Assembly (NCBI RefSeq): GCF_001276515.1
Contig: NZ_LDVZ01000004.1
Coordinates: 1-64,000 of the forward strand
Length of the DNA: 64,000 bases
Source of the DNA: Haemophilus sp. C1
GTDB taxonomy: Bacteria > Pseudomonadota > Gammaproteobacteria > Enterobacterales > Pasteurellaceae
Direction of reading: 5' to 3'
This document shows positions 51,534-61,096 of the stretch, one piece after another. Position 1 is the first letter of the stretch. Every line of letters starts with the position of its first letter. The notes below the pieces were generated by a model. The model did not search any database. It was not told where the DNA came from and saw only the letters and a list, made by a program, of their open reading frames with translations. The position numbers were made by a program, and so were the translations under genes.

Positions 51534-52297
51534 TGAACATCCTGAAAAGGAAAACTCCACAGAATATTCGTTTTGGTGAACAAAAGCCTAAATATTATTT
51601 TCATATTCGGGCTTTCTTGGCCTTGCTTGGTATACTTTTTGCTCTTGGTATCTATTTTAATTGGCAAACTCTGCTAGATAAAATGGATGATAAGCCTATT
51701 AGCGGTTTTGCATTGGCTGGACAAAAGATTTTTACTACGGATGCCGATATTAAGGAAAGCTTATTAAAAATGGGCACTCTTAAAGGCTTTTGGGGGCAAG
51801 ATGTTGAGCCAATTCAAGCGCAAATAGAAGCTTTACCTTGGGTTAAAAGCTCAATTGTGCGAAAAATATGGCCAAATCGTTTAAGTATTTGGATTACTGA
51901 ATATCAACCAGTGGCATTTTGGAATCAGAATCAATTTGTTACTCAGGATGGCGTTGTATTCCAACTTCCAATTGAACGCTTAAAAGAAAATACTTTGCCT
52001 TATTTAGGGGGGCCTAATTATCAAAGTTTAAAAGTATTGGAAGCATGGAATCAGATTTATGCAGATTTTAAATCAAAAAATTTAATTGCAAAAGGCATGA
52101 ATATTGATGAACGTGGTGCATGGCAAGTAACACTTGATAATGACATTGTGTTAAAGTTAGGTCGTGGAGAATGGAAGTCTAAGCTTGAACGATTTGTCAC
52201 GATTTATCCGCAAGTTGATGTTCCAGAAAATAAAAAAATAGATTATGTAGATTTACGATATGCGGCAGGCGCTGCAGTGGGTATGGCTGATAAATAA
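51533..52297 (+). CDS. ftsQ: Cell division protein FtsQ
   Basis: A 254-residue bitopic divisome protein that recruits FtsL and FtsB. Layout: cytoplasmic N-terminus (1-25), membrane helix (about 26-47: FHIRAFLALLGILFALGIYF), periplasmic POTRA domain (about 55-125, including the GFWGQDVEPIQAQIEALPWV stretch) and beta domain to the end. VRKIWPNRLSIWITEYQPVAFWN is the conserved POTRA-beta junction. It is translationally coupled to ddlB and 15 bases before ftsA. Confidence 0.94.
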   Translation: MNILKRKTPQNIRFGEQKPKYYFHIRAFLALLGILFALGIYFNWQTLLDKMDDKPISGFALAGQKIFTTDADIKESLLKMGTLKGFWGQDVEPIQAQIEALPWVKSSIVRKIWPNRLSIWITEYQPVAFWNQNQFVTQDGVVFQLPIERLKENTLPYLGGPNYQSLKVLEAWNQIYADFKSKNLIAKGMNIDERGAWQVTLDNDIVLKLGRGEWKSKLERFVTIYPQVDVPENKKIDYVDLRYAAGAAVGMADK

Positions 52298-52312
52298 AAA
52301 TTAGGTGCGAAA

Positions 52313-53590
52313 ATGGTTAAAGGTGTGGAAGCTAAAACAATTGTAGGATTAGAAGTCGGTACGTCAAAAGTTGTTGCCGTAGTAGGTGAGGTATTTCCTG
52401 ATGGCGTAGTGAATGTGTTAGGTGTTGGTAGTTGCCCATCTAAAGGGATTGATCGTGGCAGTATCACAGATCTTGAAGCTGTCGTAAATTCTATTCAAAG
52501 AGCCATTGAAGCGGCTGAATCTATGGCTGATTGTCAGATTATGAGTGTCACTTTGGCAATTACTGGTGAACATATTCAAAGTTTAAATGAAAGTGGTTTT
52601 GTGCCAATTTCAGATGGCGAAGTAACACAAGATGAAATTGATTCCGCACTGCATACAGCAAGCTCCATCAAGTTGCCTGAAGGTTTATCCTTATTGCATG
52701 TGATTCCACAAGAATATGCAGTGGATCGCCAGTTGAATATTAAAAATCCATTGGGTTTGCAAGGTGTCCGTTTAAAAGCACAAGTACATTTAATCGCCTG
52801 TCATCAAGATTGGCAAAATAACCTGAAAAAAGCGGTTGAGCGATGTGGTTTACAAGTGGATAAAGTCGTTTTTTCTGGTTTTGCAGCAACACATTCAGTA
52901 TTAACTGAAGATGAAAAAGATCTTGGTGTTTGCTTGATTGATTTCGGTGCAGGCACAATGAATGTGATGGTTTATACAAACGGCGCATTACGTTTCAGTA
53001 AGGTTATTCCTTATGCAGGAAATATTGTGACTAACGATATTGCCCACGCTTGTACTATTTCGCGTGCGGAAGCTGAACGAATTAAAGTTAATTATGCAAG
53101 CGCATTTTACCCAGCTCGTTTGCACGGCGATAAAAAAATTGAAGTTGCAAGTATTGGTGGGCGTGCTCCTCGTTCATTAACAAAGAGTGATCTATCCTTA
53201 ATTACATCAGCTCGCTACACGGAACTTCTAGGTGTTGTGAAAGACGAATTAGATAAATTAAAGGCTGAGTTGGAAACAAAACACGTGAAGTTTGAGCTTA
53301 TTGCTGGCGTTGTCATTACTGGTGGTGGTGCGCAAATAGAAGATTTGAAAGAATGTGCATCTGACGTATTTAATTGCCAAGTACGTATTGGTAGCCCGCT
53401 AAATATTACCGGATTGACAGATTACGTCAATCGCCCTCAATATTCAACGGTGGTGGGTTTGTTGCAGTATAACCATAGTAACAGTGATGATGATTTGATT
53501 TCTGGAAATGATGAATCTGATGATAGAATACTAAAACTAATTTTGAATGGAATTAAAAAAATTATGAATAAAGTGCGGTCAGAATTTTGA
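52313..53590 (+). CDS. ftsA: Cell division protein FtsA
   Basis: A 425-residue actin-like ATPase that tethers FtsZ to the membrane. [16 protein letters not shown] (phosphate 1, about 11-26), the SHS2/1C insert (about 85-165), [16 protein letters not shown] (phosphate 2, about 204-219) and [15 protein letters not shown] (adenosine motif, about 325-339) are visible. The C-terminal amphipathic helix [19 protein letters not shown] is the membrane-targeting sequence. The uptake sequence at 53571-53579 encodes part of this helix (KVR). Confidence 0.96.
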   Translation: MVKGVEAKTIVGLEVGTSKVVAVVGEVFPDGVVNVLGVGSCPSKGIDRGSITDLEAVVNSIQRAIEAAESMADCQIMSVTLAITGEHIQSLNESGFVPISDGEVTQDEIDSALHTASSIKLPEGLSLLHVIPQEYAVDRQLNIKNPLGLQGVRLKAQVHLIACHQDWQNNLKKAVERCGLQVDKVVFSGFAATHSVLTEDEKDLGVCLIDFGAGTMNVMVYTNGALRFSKVIPYAGNIVTNDIAHACTISRAEAERIKVNYASAFYPARLHGDKKIEVASIGGRAPRSLTKSDLSLITSARYTELLGVVKDELDKLKAELETKHVKFELIAGVVITGGGAQIEDLKECASDVFNCQVRIGSPLNITGLTDYVNRPQYSTVVGLLQYNHSNSDDDLISGNDESDDRILKLILNGIKKIMNKVRSEF

Positions 53591-53614
53591 TTATTTTGAT
53601 TTTTCATCTACAAT
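53587..53614 (+). promoter_or_regulatory. ftsZ: Probable ftsZ promoter
   Basis: TTGATT (53587-53592), a 16-base spacer and TACAAT (53609-53614), starting at the end of ftsA. Transcription would begin near 53621, giving a leader of about 50 bases. An extra ftsZ promoter inside or after ftsA is common in dcw clusters. Confidence 0.55.
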
Positions 53615-53639
53615 AGAGAGAATTTAGGTTTTATATTGA

Positions 53640-53654
53640 GCCAGCTTATCTGGC
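53640..53654 (+). promoter_or_regulatory. Hairpin in the ftsZ leader
   Basis: GCCAG, loop CTTAT and CTGGC form a perfect 5-bp hairpin 6 bases ahead of the ribosome site ACGGAGA. There is no U-run, so it is not a terminator. It may influence translation or mRNA stability. Confidence 0.45.
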
Positions 53655-53671
53655 CTTAACGGAGAACATCG

Positions 53672-54934
53672 ATGTTATACCCAGAGTACCCTGAGTACGA
53701 TAATTTTAATGAGTCCGGCGCACTGATCAAAGTCGTAGGTGTTGGCGGCGGTGGCGGTAATGCTGTAAACCATATGGTTATGAGTATGGTCAAGCAAGAA
53801 ATGGGTGGAACTTATTTAGGTGAAAGCTCATTAACTTCAGAAGAGCATGGCCGTATTATTTTTTATGCTGTAAATACAGACGCTCAAGCATTACGTAAAA
53901 GCCAAGTTCAACAAACTGTACAAATTGGTGGAGAAACTACCAAAGGTTTAGGTGCTGGGGCAAATCCGAATATTGGTCGTAAGGCTGCTGAAGATGATCA
54001 GGAAGAAATTCGCAAAATGCTTGAAGGTGCGGATATGGTCTTTATTGCAGCTGGTATGGGCGGTGGTACTGGTACTGGTGCAGCGCCTGTTGTCGCAAAA
54101 ATAGCTCAAGAATTAGGTATTTTAACTGTTGCTGTTGTGACCAAACCATTTGCTTTTGAAGGCAAGAAGCGTATGCAATTTGCAGAGCTCGGTATTAAAG
54201 ATTTATCCCAATATGTTGATTCAATGATTATTATTCCGAATCAACAAATCCAAAAAGTTCTCTCTAAAAATGCTAAATTAATTGAGGCTTTTGCTGCTGC
54301 AAACGACGTGTTGCGTAATTCCGTGATGGGAATTTCAGATATGATTACCTCTCCTGGTTTAATTAATGTGGACTTCGCTGATGTAAGAACAGTGATGTCC
54401 GTTCAAGGACAAGCCATGATTGGTTTTGGTTCAGCTATGGGAGAACCTGGTGAGGGTAGAGCAGAAGAGGCTGCTTGTCTTGCAGTACGTAACGATCTTC
54501 TAGAAAAAATAGATCTTTCTAACGCTCAAGGTATTTTAGTTAATATTACTGCTGGAATGGATTTAGTTTTTGAAGAGTTTAACATTATAGGTGAGACAAT
54601 AGGTAGTTTTGCTTCTGAAGAAGCGACAGTTGTTGTTGGTACGAGTCTAGTGCCTGAGATGAGTAATGAAATTCGAGTGACTATTGTGGCAACAGGATTA
54701 GGAGAAATCGCCCCAACTGAGTCTGTTCAAGTATTGCGACCTTCTCGTCCAGTTGAGCCAGAAGGTACAGGTCGCGTAAATATTGTGCCTGATATACATA
54801 CTCGTGAGCCAGTAGAAACTCAAAAAACGCCAGCGGAAGAATATCATCGCCCGCTGGATAAACCTATTACAGATCGTTTAGAAGCATTTAAGAAAAACAG
54901 TTTCTTTAATCCTGCGCAACGTGAAGAAAATTAA
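53672..54934 (+). CDS. ftsZ: Cell division protein FtsZ (bacterial tubulin)
   Basis: A 420-residue GTPase that forms the Z-ring. The nucleotide motifs are [15 protein letters not shown] (about 22-36), the tubulin signature [17 protein letters not shown] (about 129-145) and the T7 loop [11 protein letters not shown] (about 232-242). After the globular core (to about 350) is a variable linker. The C-terminal end reads [19 protein letters not shown], lacking the usual D-I-P-x-F-L-R peptide that binds FtsA and ZipA. It is preceded by its own promoter and a leader hairpin. Confidence 0.97.
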   Translation: MLYPEYPEYDNFNESGALIKVVGVGGGGGNAVNHMVMSMVKQEMGGTYLGESSLTSEEHGRIIFYAVNTDAQALRKSQVQQTVQIGGETTKGLGAGANPNIGRKAAEDDQEEIRKMLEGADMVFIAAGMGGGTGTGAAPVVAKIAQELGILTVAVVTKPFAFEGKKRMQFAELGIKDLSQYVDSMIIIPNQQIQKVLSKNAKLIEAFAAANDVLRNSVMGISDMITSPGLINVDFADVRTVMSVQGQAMIGFGSAMGEPGEGRAEEAACLAVRNDLLEKIDLSNAQGILVNITAGMDLVFEEFNIIGETIGSFASEEATVVVGTSLVPEMSNEIRVTIVATGLGEIAPTESVQVLRPSRPVEPEGTGRVNIVPDIHTREPVETQKTPAEEYHRPLDKPITDRLEAFKKNSFFNPAQREEN

Positions 54935-54977
54935 TTTAATTGGTTTTGAGAAATACCTGGAATATTAAGGTAGTAGA

Positions 54978-55895
54978 ATGATTAAACAAAGAACATTAAA
55001 ACAAAGTATTAAAGTAACAGGCGTTGGCTTGCATAGCGGTAAGAAAGTGACTTTAACGTTACGTCCAGCTATGCCAAATACCGGTGTTGTTTACTATCGT
55101 ACAGATTTAAATCCAGCTGTGGCATTCCCTGCTGATCCAAATTCAGTGCGTGATACAATGCTTTGTACTGCATTAATTAATGAGCAAGGTGTACGAATTT
55201 CTACCGTTGAACATTTAAATGCCGCACTATCGGGCCTTGGTATTGATAATATCATTATTGAGGTTGATGCGCCTGAGATTCCTATTATGGATGGTAGTGC
55301 GAGTCCATTTATCTATTTGTTATTAGATGCTGGAATTGAAGAACAAAATGCACCTAAGAAATTTATTCGTATTAAAGAATATGTTCGAGTTGAAGATGGT
55401 GATAAATGGGCTGAATTTAAACCTTACAATGGTTTCCGTTTAGATTTCACTATTGATTTTGAGCATCCCGCTATTGGCAAAAATGTTCGCAATTATGTCA
55501 TGGATTTCTCTGCTCAAGCATTTGTTCATCAAATTAGTCGAGCAAGAACATTTGGTTTCATGAAAGATATAGAATATCTTCAATCTCAAGGGCTAGCATT
55601 AGGTGGTAGCCTTGATAATGCTATTGTTCTTGATGATTATAGAATTTTAAATGAAGATGGCTTACGCTTTAAAGATGAACTTGTTCGTCATAAAATGTTA
55701 GACGCAATTGGCGATCTTTATATGGCTGGTTATAACATTATTGGTGATTTCAAGGCTTATAAGTCTGGTCATGGTTTAAATAACAAGTTACTACGTGCTG
55801 TTTTAGCAAATCAAGAAGCGTGGGAGTTTGTAACTTTCGAAGATAAAGAACAAGTACCTCAAGGATATGTTGCGCCTGTTCAAGTATTTATCTAA
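54978..55895 (+). CDS. lpxC: UDP-3-O-acyl-GlcNAc deacetylase LpxC
   Basis: A 305-residue zinc deacetylase, the committed step of lipid A synthesis. Motifs: [15 protein letters not shown] near the N-terminus, [16 protein letters not shown] (zinc His79 in EHLNAAL), the catalytic-Glu region, and [14 protein letters not shown] with [14 protein letters not shown] (the other zinc ligands and the catalytic His, about 238-270). The length equals E. coli LpxC (305). It is the last dcw gene; secM and secA do not follow, unlike in E. coli. Confidence 0.97.
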   Translation: MIKQRTLKQSIKVTGVGLHSGKKVTLTLRPAMPNTGVVYYRTDLNPAVAFPADPNSVRDTMLCTALINEQGVRISTVEHLNAALSGLGIDNIIIEVDAPEIPIMDGSASPFIYLLLDAGIEEQNAPKKFIRIKEYVRVEDGDKWAEFKPYNGFRLDFTIDFEHPAIGKNVRNYVMDFSAQAFVHQISRARTFGFMKDIEYLQSQGLALGGSLDNAIVLDDYRILNEDGLRFKDELVRHKMLDAIGDLYMAGYNIIGDFKAYKSGHGLNNKLLRAVLANQEAWEFVTFEDKEQVPQGYVAPVQVFI

Positions 55896-55912
55896 TCATT
55901 TTATTTTTGAAG

Positions 55913-55946
55913 AAGCTATATTTCTGCTAAGAAGTATAGCTTTTTT
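55913..55946 (+). terminator. Terminator after lpxC (end of the dcw cluster)
   Basis: AAGCTATA (55913-55920), a 14-base loop and TATAGCTT (55935-55942), then TTTTATTTT. Confidence 0.78.
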
Positions 55947-55953
55947 ATTTTCA

Positions 55954-55996
55954 TCGCACTTTAAATGACTAAGGCTTAAAAGTGCGGTTTGTTTTT
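55954..55996 (+). terminator. Degenerate uptake-sequence hairpin upstream of pheA
   Basis: ATCGCACTTTAA (55953-55964) pairs with TTAAAAGTGCGGT (55976-55988), followed by TTGTTTTT. One arm is a perfect uptake signal; the other has one change (AAGTGCGAT). It could be a second terminator for lpxC or an attenuator of pheA. No leader peptide rich in Phe codons is visible. Confidence 0.55.
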
Positions 55997-56019
55997 CTTA
56001 TTTTTTATAAGGGGATGCT

Positions 56020-57177
56020 ATGAAGCTAGAATTATCTGAAATTCGCCAACAAATTACGCAAATAGATCGTAGTTTATTAAAATTGCTTTCTGAGCGTCAT
56101 CGTTTAGCTTTCGATGTAGTGAGAAGTAAAGAGATTTCGCAAAAAGCTTTACGTGATGTAGAGCGAGAACAGCAACTTTTACAAGAATTAGTTCAATTCT
56201 CAGAAAATGAGAATTATCAACTTGAACCACAATATATCACTTCAATTTTCCAAAAAATTATTGAAGATTCAGTATTGACCCAGCAAGTCTATTTGCAGAA
56301 TAAACTTAATGAACAACGCAATCAAAATTTACATATTGCTTTTTTAGGTAAGAGAGGGTCTTATTCAAATTTAGCTGCACGTAATTATGCTGCTCGTTAT
56401 CAAAAACAATTTGTAGAACTAGGATGTCAGTCTTTTGAGCAAGTATTTGAAAAAGTGCAAAGTGGAGAGGCTGATTTTGGTGTATTGCCTTTAGAAAATA
56501 CAACATCAGGCGCTATTAATGAAGTTTATGATTTGCTCCAGCATACAGACCTATCATTGGTAGGCGAGCTAGCTTATCCAATCCAGCATTGTGTTTTGGT
56601 AAATGGCACGACTAAATTAAGTGAAATCGATACTTTATATAGTCATCCGCAAGTAATTCAACAATGTAGTCAATTTATACATAGTCTTGATCGAGTACAT
56701 ATTGAGTATTGTGAAAGTAGCTCACATGCAATGCAACTTATTGCAAGTTTAAATAAGCCGAATATTGCGGCATTAGGAAATGAAGATGGTGGTAAATTGT
56801 ATGGACTTAGCGTATTAAAAACTAATATTGCTAATCAAGAGAACAATATTACGCGTTTTATTGTCGTTGCTAAAGAACAGCGTGAGGTTTCACCACAGAT
56901 ACCGGCAAAAACATTATTGCTAATGACAACTTCACAGCAAATTGGCTCATTAGTTGATGCACTTTTAGTTTTCAAAAAACATCAAATTAATATGACGAAA
57001 TTAGAATCTCGTCCAATTTATGGGAAACCTTGGGAAGAAATGTTTTATCTCGAAATAGAAGCGAATATCCATCATCCTGATATTCAGCAAGCTTTGGAAG
57101 AGTTAGAGAATTGTAGTAACTATCTAAAGATTTTAGGTTGTTATCCTAGCGAGATTGTAAAACCTGTTAATTTATAA
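56020..57177 (+). CDS. pheA: Bifunctional chorismate mutase/prephenate dehydratase
   Basis: A 385-residue P-protein that turns chorismate to prephenate and then to phenylpyruvate in phenylalanine synthesis. The chorismate mutase (about 1-90) has [27 protein letters not shown] helices and catalytic Arg and Lys. The prephenate dehydratase (about 105-285) has [30 protein letters not shown] and NITRFIVVA (TRF motif). The C-terminal ACT domain (about 300-380) carries [17 protein letters not shown] and LESRP, the Phe-binding region (E. coli has GALV, here GSLV). It starts after AAGGGGATGCT. Confidence 0.96.
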   Translation: MKLELSEIRQQITQIDRSLLKLLSERHRLAFDVVRSKEISQKALRDVEREQQLLQELVQFSENENYQLEPQYITSIFQKIIEDSVLTQQVYLQNKLNEQRNQNLHIAFLGKRGSYSNLAARNYAARYQKQFVELGCQSFEQVFEKVQSGEADFGVLPLENTTSGAINEVYDLLQHTDLSLVGELAYPIQHCVLVNGTTKLSEIDTLYSHPQVIQQCSQFIHSLDRVHIEYCESSSHAMQLIASLNKPNIAALGNEDGGKLYGLSVLKTNIANQENNITRFIVVAKEQREVSPQIPAKTLLLMTTSQQIGSLVDALLVFKKHQINMTKLESRPIYGKPWEEMFYLEIEANIHHPDIQQALEELENCSNYLKILGCYPSEIVKPVNL

Positions 57178-57219
57178 GAAAGTGTGGTCAATAAAATTAT
57201 TTTTGACCGCACTTTTTTA
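57178..57219. terminator. Uptake-sequence hairpin between convergent pheA and rapZ
   Basis: AAAGTGTGGTCA (57179-57190) and TGACCGCACTTT (57204-57215) form a 12-bp stem with a T run after it. The left arm has one change from the uptake signal (AAGTGTGGT). In a plus-strand (pheA) transcript this gives a G-U wobble and the stem holds; in a minus-strand transcript it gives an A-C mismatch. Confidence 0.75.
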
Positions 57220-58074
57220 TGCCTTTTTATTTCGTTCTAAAGATTTATGCTGAATTTGGACGATTTTCCCTTTAGCTTGAAAATATTCGCCTAACTGCTG
57301 TGCTATATAAACGGAGCGGTGTTTGCCTCCAGTACATCCAATGGCAATGGTTAAATAGCTACGATTGTTTTTTTCTAACATTGGCAACCAAGTATCAATA
57401 TAGTTACGAGTGAGGTAGATAAATTCATTCACTTGTGTATGGCTATTTAGAAATTCTGCTACTGGCGCATCTAATCCTGTCATTGGGCGTAATGTTGGAT
57501 CCCAATGTGGGTTAGGTAAGAAACGTACATCGAAAACATAATCCGCATCTAAAGGAATTCCATATTTAAAGCCAAAAGATTCAACAACGATTTTTAGTTC
57601 TTTATCACTATTTCCTCGTAAAAATTCGCGTAGACGTTCCGCAAGAGTATGAGTAGAAAGATGGGTAGTATCAATAATAAAGTTGGCGTGTTGAATTAAT
57701 GGCTCAAGGTAGCGATATTCTTCATCTATTGCTGCTTCAAGAGATAAATCTTTCAAGGAAAGTGGGTGCAGACGGCGTGAATCGCTATAACGACGAATCA
57801 ATGTACCACGATCTGCTTCAAGGAAAATAATCTTTAATTGATGATATTTTTGTAAAGTATTTAGGGTTTGTTCAAGAGTATTGGCTGAATTAGGAATATT
57901 ACGAATATCAAGGCTGATTGCGACCGAAGATTGGGATTGAGATAGAATATCAGTCAATTGAGGCAGTAAATCCAGAGGAATATTATCAACACAATAATAT
58001 CCGGCATCTTCTAATGCTCGTAAGGCTACGGATTTTCCTGCGCCAGAACGTCCACTAATAATGATAATTTCCAT
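57217..58074 (-). CDS. rapZ: RNase adapter RapZ (YvcJ family nucleotide-binding protein)
   Basis: A 285-residue protein. The N-terminal P-loop ATPase has [18 protein letters not shown] (Walker A, residues 8-25) and the nearby [12 protein letters not shown]. The C-terminal domain contains [19 protein letters not shown] and ending [17 protein letters not shown], the conserved GCTGGxHRSV box. In E. coli RapZ guides RNase E to the small RNA GlmZ and senses glucosamine-6-phosphate; whether H. influenzae has GlmY and GlmZ cannot be judged here. It ends the lptC-lptA-lptB-ptsN-rapZ string. Confidence 0.95.
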   Translation of the reverse strand: MEIIIISGRSGAGKSVALRALEDAGYYCVDNIPLDLLPQLTDILSQSQSSVAISLDIRNIPNSANTLEQTLNTLQKYHQLKIIFLEADRGTLIRRYSDSRRLHPLSLKDLSLEAAIDEEYRYLEPLIQHANFIIDTTHLSTHTLAERLREFLRGNSDKELKIVVESFGFKYGIPLDADYVFDVRFLPNPHWDPTLRPMTGLDAPVAEFLNSHTQVNEFIYLTRNYIDTWLPMLEKNNRSYLTIAIGCTGGKHRSVYIAQQLGEYFQAKGKIVQIQHKSLERNKKA

Positions 58075-58089
58075 AATTCCCCCTTTAAA

Positions 58090-58584
58090 TTATTCTTGCG
58101 TTTCTTCCGGCGAACTTTCAGCTCTATCTGAAATCTCAAAAACTTGCCAAATTTCATCCGCACTTTTGGCTGAACGTAATTGTTTTAACATATTTTTATC
58201 GGTAAGTTTTTCGATTAATGATGCCAATATAGGGATGTATGTTTCGCATTGATTCTCTGGAATAAGTATAGCAAAAATTAAATCTACAGGTTTACCATCA
58301 AGAGAATCATAATTAATTGGGTTATCCAATTGCATAAACATGGCAATTACTTTGTCACATACCTCAAGAGGCATTTTCGCTTTAGGCATTGCTATGCCAT
58401 TGCCTAACCCTGAGTTACCCAGCTTTTCACGCTCAAAAAGAGATTCAAAGCACGCTTGCTCACCTTTATCACAGTGAAGTTTTTCTTCTACAAAATGTGC
58501 GATAGATTCAAATAATCGTTTTTTGCTAGAAAAACTAACGCCCTGACGAATATTCTCAGGGCTTAATAGTTCAGTTATTTTCAT
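58090..58584 (-). CDS. ptsN: PtsN-like EIIA(Ntr) protein lacking the phospho-histidine
   Basis: A 164-residue protein of the fructose/nitrogen-type PTS EIIA fold. E. coli PtsN is phosphorylated on the His in GNGIAIPHGK and controls potassium transport and nitrogen-related functions. Here the same segment reads GLGNGIAMPKAKMPLE: the His is Lys68 (codon 58383-58381), and the following Gly is Ala. Surrounding positions align well, including the later PVDLIFAILIPENQ region, so this is a clean substitution and not a frameshift. Phosphotransfer is thus not expected, but an unphosphorylated regulatory role is possible. It lies 2 bases after lptB. Confidence 0.93.
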   Translation of the reverse strand: MKITELLSPENIRQGVSFSSKKRLFESIAHFVEEKLHCDKGEQACFESLFEREKLGNSGLGNGIAMPKAKMPLEVCDKVIAMFMQLDNPINYDSLDGKPVDLIFAILIPENQCETYIPILASLIEKLTDKNMLKQLRSAKSADEIWQVFEISDRAESSPEETQE

Positions 58585-58586
58585 TT

Positions 58587-59312
58587 TTATAATTTGAATT
58601 GTTCGCCCAGATAAACGCGTTTAACGTGTTCATCGTTCATAACTTGTTCTGGTGTGCCTGTTGCGATAATTTTACCTTCGCCAACAATATAAGCGCGTTC
58701 ACATACATCAAGTGTTTCACGTACATTATGATCGGTAATCAAAACACCTAGTCCTCGGTTACGTAAGTCGGTGATAATTTTCTTAATATCGCTCACAGAA
58801 ATTGGATCTACACCAGCAAATGGCTCATCTAATAGAATAAACTTAGGATTTGCAGCTAATGCTCGTGCGATTTCAACTCGACGACGTTCACCGCCAGATA
58901 ATGACTGACCTAAACTATCCCGAATATGGCCAATATTAAATTCCTCAATCAATTCATCAGCTTTTTCTCGACGTTGTTGAGTAGTTAAATCTTTGCGTAT
59001 TTCTAATACAGCCATTAGATTTTCGTATACAGTCAAACGGCGAAAAATAGAGGCTTCTTGTGGTAAATAACCGATTCCACGTTGCGCACGATTATGCATT
59101 GGGAGCAAACTAATGTCTTCTCCGTCAATAATAATTTTGCCTTGATCTTGGTGAACTAACCCGACAACCATGTAGAAGGTTGTTGTTTTCCCAGCACCGT
59201 TTGGTCCGAGCAAACCGACAATTTCATTAGAGTTTACAGTTAAACTTACATCTGAAACAACTTTACGGCTTTTATAGCTCTTAGCTAAATTTTCAGCAGT
59301 CAGAATTGACAT
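58587..59312 (-). CDS. lptB: LPS export ATPase LptB
   Basis: A 241-residue ABC ATPase that powers extraction of lipopolysaccharide from the inner membrane with LptF, LptG and LptC. Walker A is [19 protein letters not shown] (about 33-51). The Q-loop is in [15 protein letters not shown]. The signature is [16 protein letters not shown] (about 138-153) and Walker B is [16 protein letters not shown] (about 156-171), with H-loop TDHNVRE. The length equals E. coli LptB (241). It lies 3 bases after lptA. Confidence 0.97.
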   Translation of the reverse strand: MSILTAENLAKSYKSRKVVSDVSLTVNSNEIVGLLGPNGAGKTTTFYMVVGLVHQDQGKIIIDGEDISLLPMHNRAQRGIGYLPQEASIFRRLTVYENLMAVLEIRKDLTTQQRREKADELIEEFNIGHIRDSLGQSLSGGERRRVEIARALAANPKFILLDEPFAGVDPISVSDIKKIITDLRNRGLGVLITDHNVRETLDVCERAYIVGEGKIIATGTPEQVMNDEHVKRVYLGEQFKL

Positions 59313-59315
59313 AAA

Positions 59316-59834
59316 TTACTTCCCTTTAGCTTGTTGTAATTGCGATGGAATAAGGACTGTTGTTACACGTGATTTCCCATTGCCATTAGCTTTAAGTTGC
59401 TGTTTTTTCACATCGTAGGTAATTAGTTGTCCATTAATCTTACTATCAAGTTGCTTTAATTCAGCATTATCAGTTAATGTTAAAAATTCAGTACCAAGAT
59501 CATAGTGAACTTTGTTTGCTTTCCCATCCACTGGCTTACCATTATCTAGCTGTTGATGGAATGTTACTGGGGTACCAAATGCTTCTACGGTTTCTTTTTT
59601 ACCTGAATTTTCAGGTGGGCGCGTAATGACAACTTTATTTGCCTTGATTAAAATTGAACCCTGAGTAATTGAAACGTTATCAGTAAAAGTAACAACACTT
59701 TTTTCCATATCTAATGATTGATTATCAGAAACAATGTTGATCGGTTGATTCGTATCATCTTTCAACGCTAAAGCAGAGAAAGAGGTCATGATTAATGTGG
59801 CGAGTAAAATAATTTTATTGTTTGTTAATTTCAT
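59316..59834 (-). CDS. lptA: Periplasmic LPS-binding protein LptA
   Basis: A 172-residue periplasmic protein, the bridge that carries LPS from LptC to LptD. It has a signal peptide (1-23, ending SALA). The OstA-like beta-jellyroll repeats include QPINIVSDNQSLDMEKSVVTF (about 30-50) and the strands GSILIKANKVVITRP and VDGKANKVHYDLGTEFLTL. The length is close to E. coli LptA (185). Its first codons overlap the end of lptC by 20 bases. Confidence 0.95.
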   Translation of the reverse strand: MKLTNNKIILLATLIMTSFSALALKDDTNQPINIVSDNQSLDMEKSVVTFTDNVSITQGSILIKANKVVITRPPENSGKKETVEAFGTPVTFHQQLDNGKPVDGKANKVHYDLGTEFLTLTDNAELKQLDSKINGQLITYDVKKQQLKANGNGKSRVTTVLIPSQLQQAKGK

Positions 59835-60423
59835 AATATGTTTTTACCTGTTCTTTTAATGTTGCAATTTGTTGGCGTAGATTGCCAATCATTTTTAAGC
59901 CTGTTGAGTTAAAATTTTGTCCGTTTATTTTCACCATTGTATCTGATGAAATATCTTGAGTTTTTAAGTTAACCTCTGCAACTTGTGTTTCGATTCGCTG
60001 TAACCGAGAAGTTGGTTCTAAACTTTCAGCAACGACATCACCCTCTAAATAAAGCATTTCATCTTTCGTCAATTTGGCTTTTTTTGCGCTAAGTTTCCAA
60101 CTTTGTGATTCTAATAATTTTGCTGAATTATTTGATTTTTCAGCATTATTAGGTGTAGAGACATCGAATAAGTACATCAAAGGCATTTCAAACTCAGTAT
60201 GGCCATCAACTGTATAATGTTTCACTTTGTCTGCGGTTGAGAGATATTGTTTCTTACCTTCAGGGGAAAACACCGTAGTTTCCATTTTATTTCCAATATA
60301 ATCAGGACTATCTGGTTTTTTTACTAAGTTTGATAAATCAGGTTTATCGCTATTTAAAGAATAAAACCATCCCAGCGAACCGAGAGCGATAAGACCTAAA
60401 ATTACATTCCAACGAATATTCAT
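59815..60423 (-). CDS. lptC: LPS export inner-membrane protein LptC
   Basis: A 202-residue bitopic protein that accepts LPS from the LptB2FG complex and hands it to LptA. It has an N-terminal membrane helix (about 7-24: VILGLIALGSLGWFYSL) and a periplasmic jellyroll with TADKVKHYTVDGHTEFEMP and LYLEGDVVAES-type strands. kdsC and kdsD, which precede lptC in E. coli, are absent here. It heads the five-gene minus-strand string. Confidence 0.93.
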   Translation of the reverse strand: MNIRWNVILGLIALGSLGWFYSLNSDKPDLSNLVKKPDSPDYIGNKMETTVFSPEGKKQYLSTADKVKHYTVDGHTEFEMPLMYLFDVSTPNNAEKSNNSAKLLESQSWKLSAKKAKLTKDEMLYLEGDVVAESLEPTSRLQRIETQVAEVNLKTQDISSDTMVKINGQNFNSTGLKMIGNLRQQIATLKEQVKTYYEINKQ

Positions 60424-60471
60424 ATTTTTAAATTTGTTACTCGAAAAGTGCGGATAAAAATTTAATATTTT

Positions 60472-61008
60472 TTAATCTTCCAACATCAATGCTTTGAGCA
60501 TTTGATAAATTTCTCGATAGGCTTTCGATGGTTTATTTTGCTCACGTTCTTTTTGTGCTGAACGAATAAGATTACGTAGTTGTTGACGATCTACATCGGG
60601 ATAATCATTGAATAAATCGGTTAGAGCCACGTCACCTTTTTCTACTAATTCATCCCGCACTTTTTCGATTTTGTGCAGCATAGCCTGCTGTCGGTTATGT
60701 TTATTTTCGATTTTATCTAATGCTTCACGAATGGGTTCAACATCAATTCCTCGAAATAATTTGCCGATATACTGTAATTGACGGCGACGAGCTTCTTTTT
60801 GTAAACGCTGTGCAAGCTCAATGGCATCAAGTAAGGATTCATCAAGTGGGATTTTAGCAAGATTAGCTTTGGTTAAATTTACAATCTTTTCACCAAGTTG
60901 TTTTAAGTCTTCAGCATCGCGTTTGATTTCGCTTTTACTTACCCAAATAATTTCTTCTTGCTCTTCATCTTCCCAATCGAAAGCTTCTTTTTTCTTACGT
61001 TTTGCCAT
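60472..61008 (-). CDS. darP: Ribosome-associated protein DarP (YjgA)
   Basis: A 178-residue highly charged protein of the YjgA/DarP family, which acts in late 50S subunit assembly in E. coli (183 aa). It is alpha-helical: an N-terminal lysine- and glutamate-rich stretch ([18 protein letters not shown]), [20 protein letters not shown] (about 27-46) and the C-terminal [27 protein letters not shown] segment. I use ATG 61008 (MAKRKKK), preceded by GAGAGAAAT, and not one four codons upstream. It is divergent from pmbA, matching the E. coli pair yjgA-pmbA. Confidence 0.93.
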   Translation of the reverse strand: MAKRKKKEAFDWEDEEQEEIIWVSKSEIKRDAEDLKQLGEKIVNLTKANLAKIPLDESLLDAIELAQRLQKEARRRQLQYIGKLFRGIDVEPIREALDKIENKHNRQQAMLHKIEKVRDELVEKGDVALTDLFNDYPDVDRQQLRNLIRSAQKEREQNKPSKAYREIYQMLKALMLED

Positions 61009-61096
61009 AATTTCTCTCAACTAAAATTTGGCGCGTATTTTAGCACAAAGTTTCAAAATAATATAAAATGTGACAAATTTTTAATGGGAAAAAATA

